The notes beneath the pieces are model-generated. The model searched no databases. It worked only from the letters and a program-made list of their open reading frames with translations, and was not told the DNA's origin. Both the position numbers and the translations under genes were made by a program. This document shows, one piece after another, positions 1-5,988 of a stretch of DNA of 7,646 nucleotides. Source of the stretch: a bacterium (GTDB taxonomy: Bacteria; Zixibacteria; MSB-5A5; GN15; FEB-12). How positions within the stretch are numbered: position 1 is the first letter of the stretch; the number at the start of each line of letters is the position of its first letter. The DNA lies in NCBI GenBank assembly GCA_030629485.1, contig DAOVOW010000084.1, positions 1 to 7,646 of the forward strand. Direction: 5' to 3'.

Positions 1-20
1 CAACATGGAGCCTGATTTAG

Positions 21-1532
21 ATGAAGCAACTATCTCTTGTGATCCTCCTGTCATTGGTGTCGTGGTCCTCCGGTGTGGCCTCCGACTTCGCCATTTCTCT
101 CGATAGCGTGGTGGGCTTGTATGGGCCGAGTTCACTGAATACGAATCAGCAGCTAACCTTCTACCTTCGCCTGACGAACAACGGAACATACCCCATGAAG
201 GGTATCACTAACGGTTTTCGCGTCTATTCTCCGAACGGAGCTACTTGGGATACGACTGTAGGCGACAATGATCTCGGGACTATTGGATCGAGCGACTTTG
301 ATCTGATTTGGGTTGTAAACAAATTCGGTTTGACCGGCTCCGGGGCTGATACCCTGGGTTTTGGTGGCGCCACAATGTCGGCGACGGGCCTTCTGGCCGG
401 TTTCGATGACACCGCTTTCACTATTACGATTGGGCCGATACCGGCCCAAGACCACGGCGAAACCGTCTGTCTGGACTCGGCATATTATCCTCCTTCCGGA
501 CTTTGGCTATGGGACGGCGGCATTGTCGACAGCATTCTGATAGGTGATCGTTTGCCCACTTGGGATGGCCCCCACTGCTTTACTGTTTTGGACTCCAACG
601 GGGCGCAATGTTTGATCCCGTCGCCAGGCGTAGTGACCCTCACAACTCAGGAGGAGGTTCAACCCGCCGACGAGTCGTTGCAAATCGACGCCTTCGATAC
701 CGACAGCGTGCTTGATGTCTCCGTGGCAAATAACCAGGCTTGGCTTCAAGTCGAGCCGCAAGCGGGTGGTACGACACCATTGACGTTGACCGTCTCGGCC
801 GACGTCACCGGGCTGTCGGCTGGTCAGTATTTCGACACTATCACAGTAACGGCGGACGGAGTTAGTAACTCGCCGTTAGAGGTTCCATGCATGTTCACGG
901 TACAGCCGTTGATTTCGGCCATGCCATACTGGGGTTTTCTCGCATGGGCCAAGGACGGTAACCAGGCCCCTCCGGAAACGTTGATCGTGACTGCTACCGA
1001 TGGTGTGAGCGCTATACCTTTCTCGGCTAACGCGGATTCGGCCTGGCTGAGTATTACGCCGAGTTCGGGGACAACCCCAAAGACTCTGGTTGTGCAATCA
1101 GATGGTCGTAACCTGCAATTCGACACGTGGCATACCGCCATTGTCACTTTGACTCCCACCGGTGGAAGCTTCACATCGTTGCAACAGTCGTACCGGGTCC
1201 ATATCAATGATGAGGTCACGGCTGTCAAGGAAACCGGAGGCGACAACCTCCCCACCACCTACTCCCTCAGCCAGAACTACCCCAACCCGTTCAACCCGAA
1301 TACCGAGATAGCCTTTGACCTGCCGACCAGAACTCACATCACTCTGACCGTGTACAATATGCTCGGACAGCGGGTCACCACACTGGTGAACGAGCTTCTC
1401 GCGGCGGGCAGCTACGTCGCTGAATGGGATGGCAGATCATCCAGCGGACAACCAAGCGCATCCGGCATATACTTCTACCGACTGGAAACCGAGAACTTCG
1501 CACAGACCAAGAAGATGGTGCTGCTCAAGTAG
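21..1532 (+). CDS. Secreted multidomain protein with BACON-like repeats and C-terminal sorting domain
   Basis: This is a 503-residue exported protein of unknown function. Residues 1-20 form a signal peptide (Lys2, hydrophobic core LSLVILLSLV, probable cleavage after GVA). Residues 22-190 are a beta-rich domain with TNGFRVYSP at 63-71, GSGADTLGFGG at 106-116 and two cysteines, Cys150 and Cys186; I know no function for it. Residues 203-295 and 297-396 are two Ig-like repeats, each with an AWL-x-(V/I) core followed by P-x-(A/S)-G-(G/T)-T-T-P, as in BACON/viral-A-type-inclusion-like domains, which often mediate carbohydrate or surface contacts. Residues 413-503 match the secretion-sorting/FlgD-like Ig domain: NYPNPFNP at 419-426, YNMLGQRV at 445-452, SGIYFYRL at 481-488 and a basic KKMVLLK end. 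ATG at 21 is chosen for its signal peptide and a GGAG 10 bases upstream. The protein probably ends on the cell surface or in the medium. Its promoter lies outside the window. Confidence 0.93.
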   Translation: MKQLSLVILLSLVSWSSGVASDFAISLDSVVGLYGPSSLNTNQQLTFYLRLTNNGTYPMKGITNGFRVYSPNGATWDTTVGDNDLGTIGSSDFDLIWVVNKFGLTGSGADTLGFGGATMSATGLLAGFDDTAFTITIGPIPAQDHGETVCLDSAYYPPSGLWLWDGGIVDSILIGDRLPTWDGPHCFTVLDSNGAQCLIPSPGVVTLTTQEEVQPADESLQIDAFDTDSVLDVSVANNQAWLQVEPQAGGTTPLTLTVSADVTGLSAGQYFDTITVTADGVSNSPLEVPCMFTVQPLISAMPYWGFLAWAKDGNQAPPETLIVTATDGVSAIPFSANADSAWLSITPSSGTTPKTLVVQSDGRNLQFDTWHTAIVTLTPTGGSFTSLQQSYRVHINDEVTAVKETGGDNLPTTYSLSQNYPNPFNPNTEIAFDLPTRTHITLTVYNMLGQRVTTLVNELLAAGSYVAEWDGRSSSGQPSASGIYFYRLETENFAQTKKMVLLK

Positions 1533-1562
1533 CTCCAATCGCTCGATATCACCCCCCGGCTC

Positions 1563-1587
1563 AGGGAGTGTTGATAAAGTCCCTTTT
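1563..1587 (+). terminator. Weak intrinsic terminator-like hairpin after the secreted-protein gene
   Basis: The stem pairs AGGGA (1563-1567) with TCCCT (1580-1584) across a 12-base loop, followed by TTT. It sits 30 bases after the stop codon at 1532, where a terminator is expected. The stem is short and the T tract brief, so it may act only as part of the repeat unit that contains it. Confidence 0.35.
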
Positions 1588-1599
1588 GCGTGTTGTGGT

Positions 1600-1637
1600 G
1601 GGTCTTGCGAATTCGTGTCAGCGAATTCGTGTGACCC
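1600..1637 (+). repeat. Nested-hairpin repeat, copy A
   Basis: The element begins with GGGTCTTG (1600-1607) and ends with TGTGACCC (1630-1637), octamers shared exactly with copies B and C. GGGTC and GACCC form the outer stem. The 22-base centre pairs CGAATTCG (1608-1615) with CGAATTCG (1622-1629) around a 6-base loop. That 8-mer is itself a palindrome, so the two arms are direct and inverted repeats at once. It has no U tract and no resemblance to a known mobile-element end that I can name. Confidence 0.75.
1607..1632 (+). repeat. 12-base tandem direct repeat inside copy A
   Basis: GCGAATTCGTGT occurs at 1607-1618 and again at 1621-1632, separated only by CA. The repeat overlaps the hairpin arms and extends past them, so the centre of copy A may have arisen by local duplication. 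It could slip during replication. Confidence 0.7.
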
Positions 1638-1668
1638 GCCACCGTTGTCCAACAAGGAGTTAGGTGTC

Positions 1669-1703
1669 GGGTCACAACCACGCTTTCAGCGTGTCCAAGA
1701 CCC
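1669..1703 (-). repeat. Nested-hairpin repeat, copy B (reverse orientation)
   Basis: Read on the minus strand, the element starts with GGGTCTTG (1703-1696) and ends with TGTGACCC (1676-1669). The outer stem extends beyond the octamers to a perfect 10-base pair: GTGTCGGGTC at 1664-1673 with GACCCGACAC at 1699-1708. The centre is an independent 6-base-pair hairpin, CACGCT (1679-1684) with AGCGTG (1688-1693), closed by TTC. It lies 31 bases from copy A in the opposite orientation, which recalls paired REP/BIME arrangements. Confidence 0.78.
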
Positions 1704-1730
1704 GACACAACGTAATTAGGGTTTTTCAAC

Positions 1731-1756
1731 AAGCCCCTCAGTCGGGGGTTTTTTTG
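1731..1756 (+). terminator. Rho-independent terminator
   Basis: In RNA, AAGCCCC (1731-1737) pairs with GGGGUUU (1745-1751), including one G-U pair, across a 7-base loop, followed by further U to 1755. This is a convincing intrinsic terminator and probably the main stop for transcription coming from the secreted-protein gene. The same C run can instead pair with the upstream AGGG at 1718-1721, so an alternative fold exists. Confidence 0.65.
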
Positions 1757-1890
1757 TGACACCTCGGCCCCTGCATACGAATAGGCTTGCAAACCTCACT
1801 AAGACATAGCCCCAGAAGGGCATAGGGGTGTGCGGAGGCCTCTTCGCTATCGAAATCCTGGGCGGCACGGCGGCGTGCACTTTTTTTGTT
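1757..1890 (+). ncRNA. Possible small RNA between two terminators
   Basis: This 134-base stretch has no credible ORF, yet it ends in a second terminator-like hairpin at 1865-1887. It follows a strong terminator, so a further one would be needed only if something starts in between. Internal complementarity is present (CCCC near 1811 with GGGG near 1824; GCCC/GGGC around 1810-1820). I see no match to SRP, 6S, tmRNA, RNase P or tRNA, and no clear promoter. It could equally be decayed repeat DNA. Confidence 0.22.
1865..1890 (+). terminator. Second intrinsic terminator-like hairpin
   Basis: GCACG (1865-1869) pairs with CGTGC (1874-1878) around a GCGG loop, followed by AC and seven T (1881-1887), then GTTT. 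The stem is short but all pairs are Watson-Crick and the T tract is strong. No gene lies directly before it, so it is either a back-up terminator for the secreted-protein gene or the end of a non-coding transcript. Confidence 0.5.
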
Positions 1891-1982
1891 TATGCCCGCA
1901 CCATAGTTGTGAGATCGGCGATGCCGGAGAACCGGGCCTCGAGATTTAAGTAGTTGCTTGTCAATAAGATACAAGATTTAGA

Positions 1983-2014
1983 TTGACTTCGAGGTATGAT
2001 TTCCGTACTATAAT
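1983..2014 (+). promoter_or_regulatory. Sigma70-like promoter for the GH35-GGT operon
   Basis: A perfect TATAAT at 2009-2014 lies 53 bases before the GH35 start codon. The best -35-like hexamer is TTGACT at 1983-1988, but the spacer is 20 bases, longer than the usual 16-18, so either the promoter is weak or activated or the -35 is elsewhere. The surrounding AT-rich stretch and position after the terminators support the call. A CGAGAC hexamer occurs twice just downstream (2023-2028 and 2035-2040), spaced 12 bases apart, in what would be the start-site region and might be an operator. Confidence 0.45.
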
Positions 2015-2067
2015 AGTCTGTTCGAGACCGGAAACGAGACGTAAGCTATTGGAAGACAAAGGGATAT

Positions 2068-4248
2068 ATGTTAGGCGTAATCGGAAACAAGTTCTCTATC
2101 GGCAAAGAGACATATCAGCCGTTCTCGGTTGAGATGCACTACTTCAGAATCGATAAGCGGTACTGGTCCATCTGCTTCGAACGAATCAAGCGGGCCGGGT
2201 TTCGCATCATCTCGACGGCAGTGCCGTGGAATGTCCACCAGGACGAAAGAAAACACCTCGATTTTTTGGGAGTTACTGATCCTTCCAAGGACCTGATTGT
2301 ATTTCTCGAACTGGCGCGGGAGTTCGGATTCAAGGTGATTTTGCGACCCGGGCCGATCGTACATGGTCAATTGGAGAATGGTGGTTTGCCGAGATTCGTC
2401 TTCAGTGATCTCAAGGCGTTCGCGCGCGACGCCGCCGGACAGGAGCGAAAACTTCCCGACGATTGTGGCGTGAACGGTGGATACCTGCCGAGCTATTTGC
2501 ACAAGACGTACTTGTTCCATGTCAAGAGCTTCTTCAAGAATTTCATCGAGACGACCAAGAATTACGTCCACCCGCGAGGGCCGATTTTCATGGTCGAGTT
2601 GGACTACGAAACCTCGTTTGGTCGGCTCCTGGAGCCGGACAGTGCAGATTACAATCCTGAGGTGCTGGCCGAGTACTATGGACCTTTCCTGGAAAGCCTT
2701 TATAACGATATTAAGAAGCTTAACGCGGCTTACCGCGAGAAAAACAGCAGTTTTGAATCGGTTGAACCTCCCTGTAAGTTCAGCGATCTGGAGCCTAAGC
2801 AGTTCGTCAAAGTGATCGACTGGATGAAGTTCCGCCAGCACATTCTGGCCACCTACCTGGAAACACTTGAGGATATTTTCACCGCTTACACTGTCGAACC
2901 GTTGATCTTTCGTTCGCTCTATTTCCGGCCGGGTAGTCTCCTGCCGGCTTTCAATCTGGTTCCTGAGGATCGTTCTCCTTTTCTCGGCACCAACGTTTTC
3001 CCGAGCGGTAGTTATTTCGATCTGACCATGAAGGCTCGGTTTCTCCACTCCGAGTACGGATTCGCCTTCGCCACTTCGTTCACCTCCGGTTCCGAGGCGC
3101 AAGATCCGGAGCGAGAGGAACTAATGGCTCCGATCACAACTCATCAGCGGCGCTTTTACCTGGCGGCCAGCCTGGCTGCTGGTTTCAAGGGGCTCAACCA
3201 CTACATGTTTGTGGATCGGGATCACTGGCACGGCGCGCCTTTGCACAATGACGGTACCATATCCGACGGTTACAGTGTGATCAGGGATTGCAACACAGCA
3301 ATGGCGGACATAGGACTGGAAGAGATGGAGTCGATCGAGCACGTGGCTGTTGTCGGCAATCGGCTCTACGACTGGATGAGGATGATTTCCGGTAAAAAGC
3401 TGTTCCCTTATATCCCTCGGCTGCTTGACGACACCACCACCGGCTTCTGTCGCGATCTGATGCGTCTCAAGATCAACTTTGGTGTCCGCGAGAACCGTGA
3501 GTGGGAAACGCTGAAAGACTACCGGCTGGTGTTCATCCCATCGACGGAGGTAATGGCGAAAGAAGATCAGGAGGCCATCGTTGATCTGGTCAAGTCCGGC
3601 GTGACGGTGGTGATGTGTGGCCTGATGCCGCGCTATGACGATCAACTGCGAGACTGCAGGATCCTGGCCAACCATTTCCGCATCAAAACCACCGTCGACA
3701 ACGGAATCGGCAACGCCCAGTACAAGAATATATCTTTCCCGACCTACGTCTACGGCTCGATCCGAACCACCGACGATGCCAAAGTCAGGAAGTTGTGCAA
3801 GAACGGCACCAAGCTGGTCGGTGTGTCCTCGTCACGCTTCAAGGGGAATCTGTATATGTTCACCTTTGACATCGCATCCGGGGGCAACCACTCCAAGCTC
3901 TCGTTCCTGGAAACAGTCTTGCAGGGTGAGGGGATTGTCCCCTTCGTCTATTGCAGCGATCCTTCAGTTGATATCGCTTTTCAGATGGGAGAGAGGAAGG
4001 GTCTGATGTTCGTCGTGGCGCCGCCGCCGGGTGATCTGTCCGACGGCATCGAGCGCGGCAGCAAAGAGATAATCGTGAAGGCCGACCTCAAAGCGGTCGG
4101 ATTCAAGCCACCCCGCGTCAAACTCACTAACCTGTTTGATCTGGAAGAAGGTAAACCAATCCGAACCACCGCCAAAGAACTGAAGGACGGTATCGCGCTT
4201 CAGGTCAGTTTTCCCGACGGATACATTTTCCTCGTCGAAAGGCGGTGA
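2068..4248 (+). CDS. GH35 family glycosidase, GlmA-like (exo-beta-D-glucosaminidase or beta-galactosidase)
   Basis: This 726-residue cytoplasmic glycosidase would remove a terminal beta-linked sugar from oligosaccharides by the retaining clan GH-A mechanism. The (beta/alpha)8 domain fills about residues 15-410: EMHYFRI at 22-28, VPWNVH at 52-57, ILRPGP at 91-96 and ENGGLP at 103-108 are GH35 signatures. Glu181 in GPIFMVELDYETSFG is the likely acid/base and Glu329 in LHSEYG the likely nucleophile. The residue before Glu181 is Tyr, where typical GH35 enzymes have Asn; from memory, archaeal GlmA-type enzymes also depart there. The LNAAYREKNSSFESVEPP segment (219-236) resembles GlmA and GH42 proteins. 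Residues 424-540 look like a Rossmann or trimerisation-type domain, and the rest is beta-rich. There is no signal peptide. The start has an AAAGGG-type purine run close upstream. The preferred sugar is unproven; glucosamine is a guess from subfamily resemblance. Confidence 0.9.
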   Translation: MLGVIGNKFSIGKETYQPFSVEMHYFRIDKRYWSICFERIKRAGFRIISTAVPWNVHQDERKHLDFLGVTDPSKDLIVFLELAREFGFKVILRPGPIVHGQLENGGLPRFVFSDLKAFARDAAGQERKLPDDCGVNGGYLPSYLHKTYLFHVKSFFKNFIETTKNYVHPRGPIFMVELDYETSFGRLLEPDSADYNPEVLAEYYGPFLESLYNDIKKLNAAYREKNSSFESVEPPCKFSDLEPKQFVKVIDWMKFRQHILATYLETLEDIFTAYTVEPLIFRSLYFRPGSLLPAFNLVPEDRSPFLGTNVFPSGSYFDLTMKARFLHSEYGFAFATSFTSGSEAQDPEREELMAPITTHQRRFYLAASLAAGFKGLNHYMFVDRDHWHGAPLHNDGTISDGYSVIRDCNTAMADIGLEEMESIEHVAVVGNRLYDWMRMISGKKLFPYIPRLLDDTTTGFCRDLMRLKINFGVRENREWETLKDYRLVFIPSTEVMAKEDQEAIVDLVKSGVTVVMCGLMPRYDDQLRDCRILANHFRIKTTVDNGIGNAQYKNISFPTYVYGSIRTTDDAKVRKLCKNGTKLVGVSSSRFKGNLYMFTFDIASGGNHSKLSFLETVLQGEGIVPFVYCSDPSVDIAFQMGERKGLMFVVAPPPGDLSDGIERGSKEIIVKADLKAVGFKPPRVKLTNLFDLEEGKPIRTTAKELKDGIALQVSFPDGYIFLVERR

Positions 4249-4267
4249 GGGTCGACAGGAAGCGGTC

Positions 4268-5977
4268 ATGCTTTCCAGAAAATCACGCGTAGCGTCATTT
4301 GTCTCGACATTTATAACGATCCTGTTTCTGGTGCAACTATGCGGTTGTGCGGGGATCGAACTATCACGCTACTATAAACGGGGAATCGTGGTCACGGGGG
4401 CGCCTGTTGCCACGCAGGTGGGAGTGGAGATTTTCGCTGCGGGCGGGAACGCTTTCGATGTCGCCGTGGCGGTGGGTTTTGCCCTGGCCGTGGTTCATCC
4501 CGAGGCAGGAAATATCGGTGGTGGCGGTTTTGCTATGGTCCGCGACGGTCACGGCGGGCTGGTAGAGGCGCTCGATTTTCGCGAAACCGCCCCGGCCGGG
4601 GCATCTGAGCAGATGTATCTCGAGGATGACGACCAGGTGCGTCCGGATGCCTCCACCACCGGTGCTCTGGCGGCGGGTGTCCCCGGCACGGTGGCCGGTT
4701 TGTACGAACTGTGGCAGAGACACGGCTCGCTGCCCTGGGAACAGTTGGTGACACCGGCGGCGCAACTAGCCGAAACCGGATTCCTGGTGGACGATTACCT
4801 GGCTGCTTCGCTGGAGAAGCACCGAGAAAGCCTGGCTGGTTTTGAGGCGACTGCCCAAATGCTGTTGACCGGGGGAGATGCACCCAGCGCGGGTGATAGC
4901 CTGGTGTTGTCGGACCTGGCGAGCACCCTGTACGCCATCGCTGCTGAAGGTCCGGACGGCTTCTATAAGGGAACGGTTGCGGACAAAATCGTAAGCTGCA
5001 TGCAGGAGCACGGCGGCTTGATCAGTCACGACGACCTGAAAGACTACAAGTCGGTGTGGCGGACGCCGATCGCTTTCCAATTCGACTCGCTGACAGTTTA
5101 TTCGATGCCGCCGCCCAGTTCCGGAGGTATCTGTATCGGACAGATACTGTCGCTGTTGCAGCCGTATGATTTCGCGACCCTGTCGCCGATGTCAGTCGAG
5201 TATATCCATCTCTTTGCCGAGGCGGCCCGGCTGTCGTTTGCCGATCGCTCCGAGCATCTCGGTGATCCGGACTTCTACGATGTCCCGAAGGGGCTTCTGG
5301 CCCCACCCTACCTGGAGCACCGCGCCGACTTGATCGACAAAGACCAGGCCACACCATCGCAGCAAATAAGCCCCGGTGCTCCGATCTCCGGGGAGTCGGA
5401 GCAGACGACGCACTACTCCGTTTGTGACTCAGCCGGCAACACGGTCGCGATTACCTACACGCTCAACGCTGCTTACGGCTGCAAACTGGTGGTGGAGGGG
5501 GCCGGTTTTCTCTTGAATAACGAGATGGATGATTTCTCGATCAAGCCCGGCTATCCCAACCTGTACGGTTTGATCGGAGGGGAGGCCAACAAGATTGAGC
5601 CGGGCAAACGGATGCTTTCATCGATGTCACCTACCCTGGTGTTCAAAGATGGGCAACCGTTCATGGTGTTGGGCAGTCCCGGCGGTTCCAAAATCATCAC
5701 CGTGGTTGCCCAGGCAATCGTGAACTTCACACGCTTTCACTTGAGTTTGGCTGAGACGGTGGCTCAGGCTCGCTTCCATCATCAGTGGTTACCGGACATA
5801 CTTTATCTGGAGGAGGGACGGTTCGATATCAACACTATCCAGGGGCTGATCGCTCGCGGACACAACGTCAAAGAGCAGGAACCGTTTAGCGATCTGCAGG
5901 CGGTGTATATCGCTGAGGATGGCTTGATGACCGGCACTTCGGACCCGCGGGGACGGGGGAGCGTCGGGGGGCTTTAG
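4268..5977 (+). CDS. ggt: Gamma-glutamyltransferase, lipoprotein form
   Basis: This 569-residue enzyme hydrolyses or transfers the gamma-glutamyl group of glutathione and related peptides. It should self-cleave before Thr380 (GESEQ/TTHYSV) into large and small subunits, with Thr380 as nucleophile. Counterparts of the E. coli active-site residues are all present: Arg105 (FRETAP), Thr398, Asn400, Glu419 (Gln in E. coli, Glu in the human enzyme), Asp422, Ser451-Ser452 and Gly472-Gly473. The lid loop with Tyr433 (PNLYGLIGG) is kept, unlike Bacillus-type enzymes. The N-terminus has Lys/Arg, a hydrophobic stretch and the lipobox LCGC with Cys27, so the protein is probably lipid-anchored; Ala28 at +2 is compatible with the outer membrane by the E. 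coli rule. AGGAAG lies 5 bases before the ATG. The 19-base gap from the GH35 stop, with no terminator, indicates one operon. Confidence 0.96.
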   Translation: MLSRKSRVASFVSTFITILFLVQLCGCAGIELSRYYKRGIVVTGAPVATQVGVEIFAAGGNAFDVAVAVGFALAVVHPEAGNIGGGGFAMVRDGHGGLVEALDFRETAPAGASEQMYLEDDDQVRPDASTTGALAAGVPGTVAGLYELWQRHGSLPWEQLVTPAAQLAETGFLVDDYLAASLEKHRESLAGFEATAQMLLTGGDAPSAGDSLVLSDLASTLYAIAAEGPDGFYKGTVADKIVSCMQEHGGLISHDDLKDYKSVWRTPIAFQFDSLTVYSMPPPSSGGICIGQILSLLQPYDFATLSPMSVEYIHLFAEAARLSFADRSEHLGDPDFYDVPKGLLAPPYLEHRADLIDKDQATPSQQISPGAPISGESEQTTHYSVCDSAGNTVAITYTLNAAYGCKLVVEGAGFLLNNEMDDFSIKPGYPNLYGLIGGEANKIEPGKRMLSSMSPTLVFKDGQPFMVLGSPGGSKIITVVAQAIVNFTRFHLSLAETVAQARFHHQWLPDILYLEEGRFDINTIQGLIARGHNVKEQEPFSDLQAVYIAEDGLMTGTSDPRGRGSVGGL

Positions 5978-5988
5978 TGTCTTCGCAA

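Larger units (their letters stand above)
1552..1748. repeat. Large imperfect inverted repeat containing two nested-hairpin units
   Basis: Bases 1552 to about 1607 align with the reverse complement of about 1748 to 1696. Both arms begin with a C run and CCCGRCT-AGGG, continue with GTTGA-AAA and CCCT, and then reach GTTGTG followed by GGGTCTTG, with a few mismatches and short gaps. The arms are therefore two diverged copies of one unit of roughly 85-90 bases placed tail to tail. Each arm carries two modules: an outer hairpin (AGGGA 1563-1567 with TCCCT 1580-1584 on the left, and its counterpart on the right) and the nested GGGTC element. The block lies between the stop of the secreted-protein gene and the GH35 promoter, so its transcript could fold into one long structure. 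I found no coding capacity. Confidence 0.72.

Noticed and set aside
824..1258. 144-residue minus-strand open frame across the secreted-protein gene
   Set aside because: The plus strand encodes coherent BACON-like and sorting domains here; the reverse frame shows no recognisable feature.
1608..1629. Two EcoRI sites 14 bases apart as a cloning or adapter artefact
   Set aside because: They sit exactly in the centre of a repeat whose ends recur elsewhere in the window, and they form its expected inner stem.
1600..1703. Integron attC sites or a CRISPR array
   Set aside because: No GTTRRRY-type core is present and no regular array of equal repeats and spacers exists; copies A and B are in opposite orientation.
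1424..1719. Overlapping open frames running from the secreted-protein gene into the repeat block
   Set aside because: They are out of frame with the real gene, and half of each is repeat DNA with palindromes, not codon-like sequence.
1785..1840. c-di-GMP riboswitch, suggested by GCAAACC at about 1788
   Set aside because: The second conserved segment (GACGCAAAGC-like) and the tetraloop-receptor pairing are absent, and the next start codon lies beyond a terminator and a separate promoter.
1738..1974. 78-residue minus-strand open frame in the intergenic region
   Set aside because: No start signal, no family resemblance, and it covers two plus-strand terminators.
2071..3102. 343-residue open frame on the minus strand inside the GH35 gene
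   Set aside because: It lies wholly antisense to a clearly recognisable enzyme, has no family motif or ribosome site, and its low-complexity charged composition is typical of a reverse-frame shadow.
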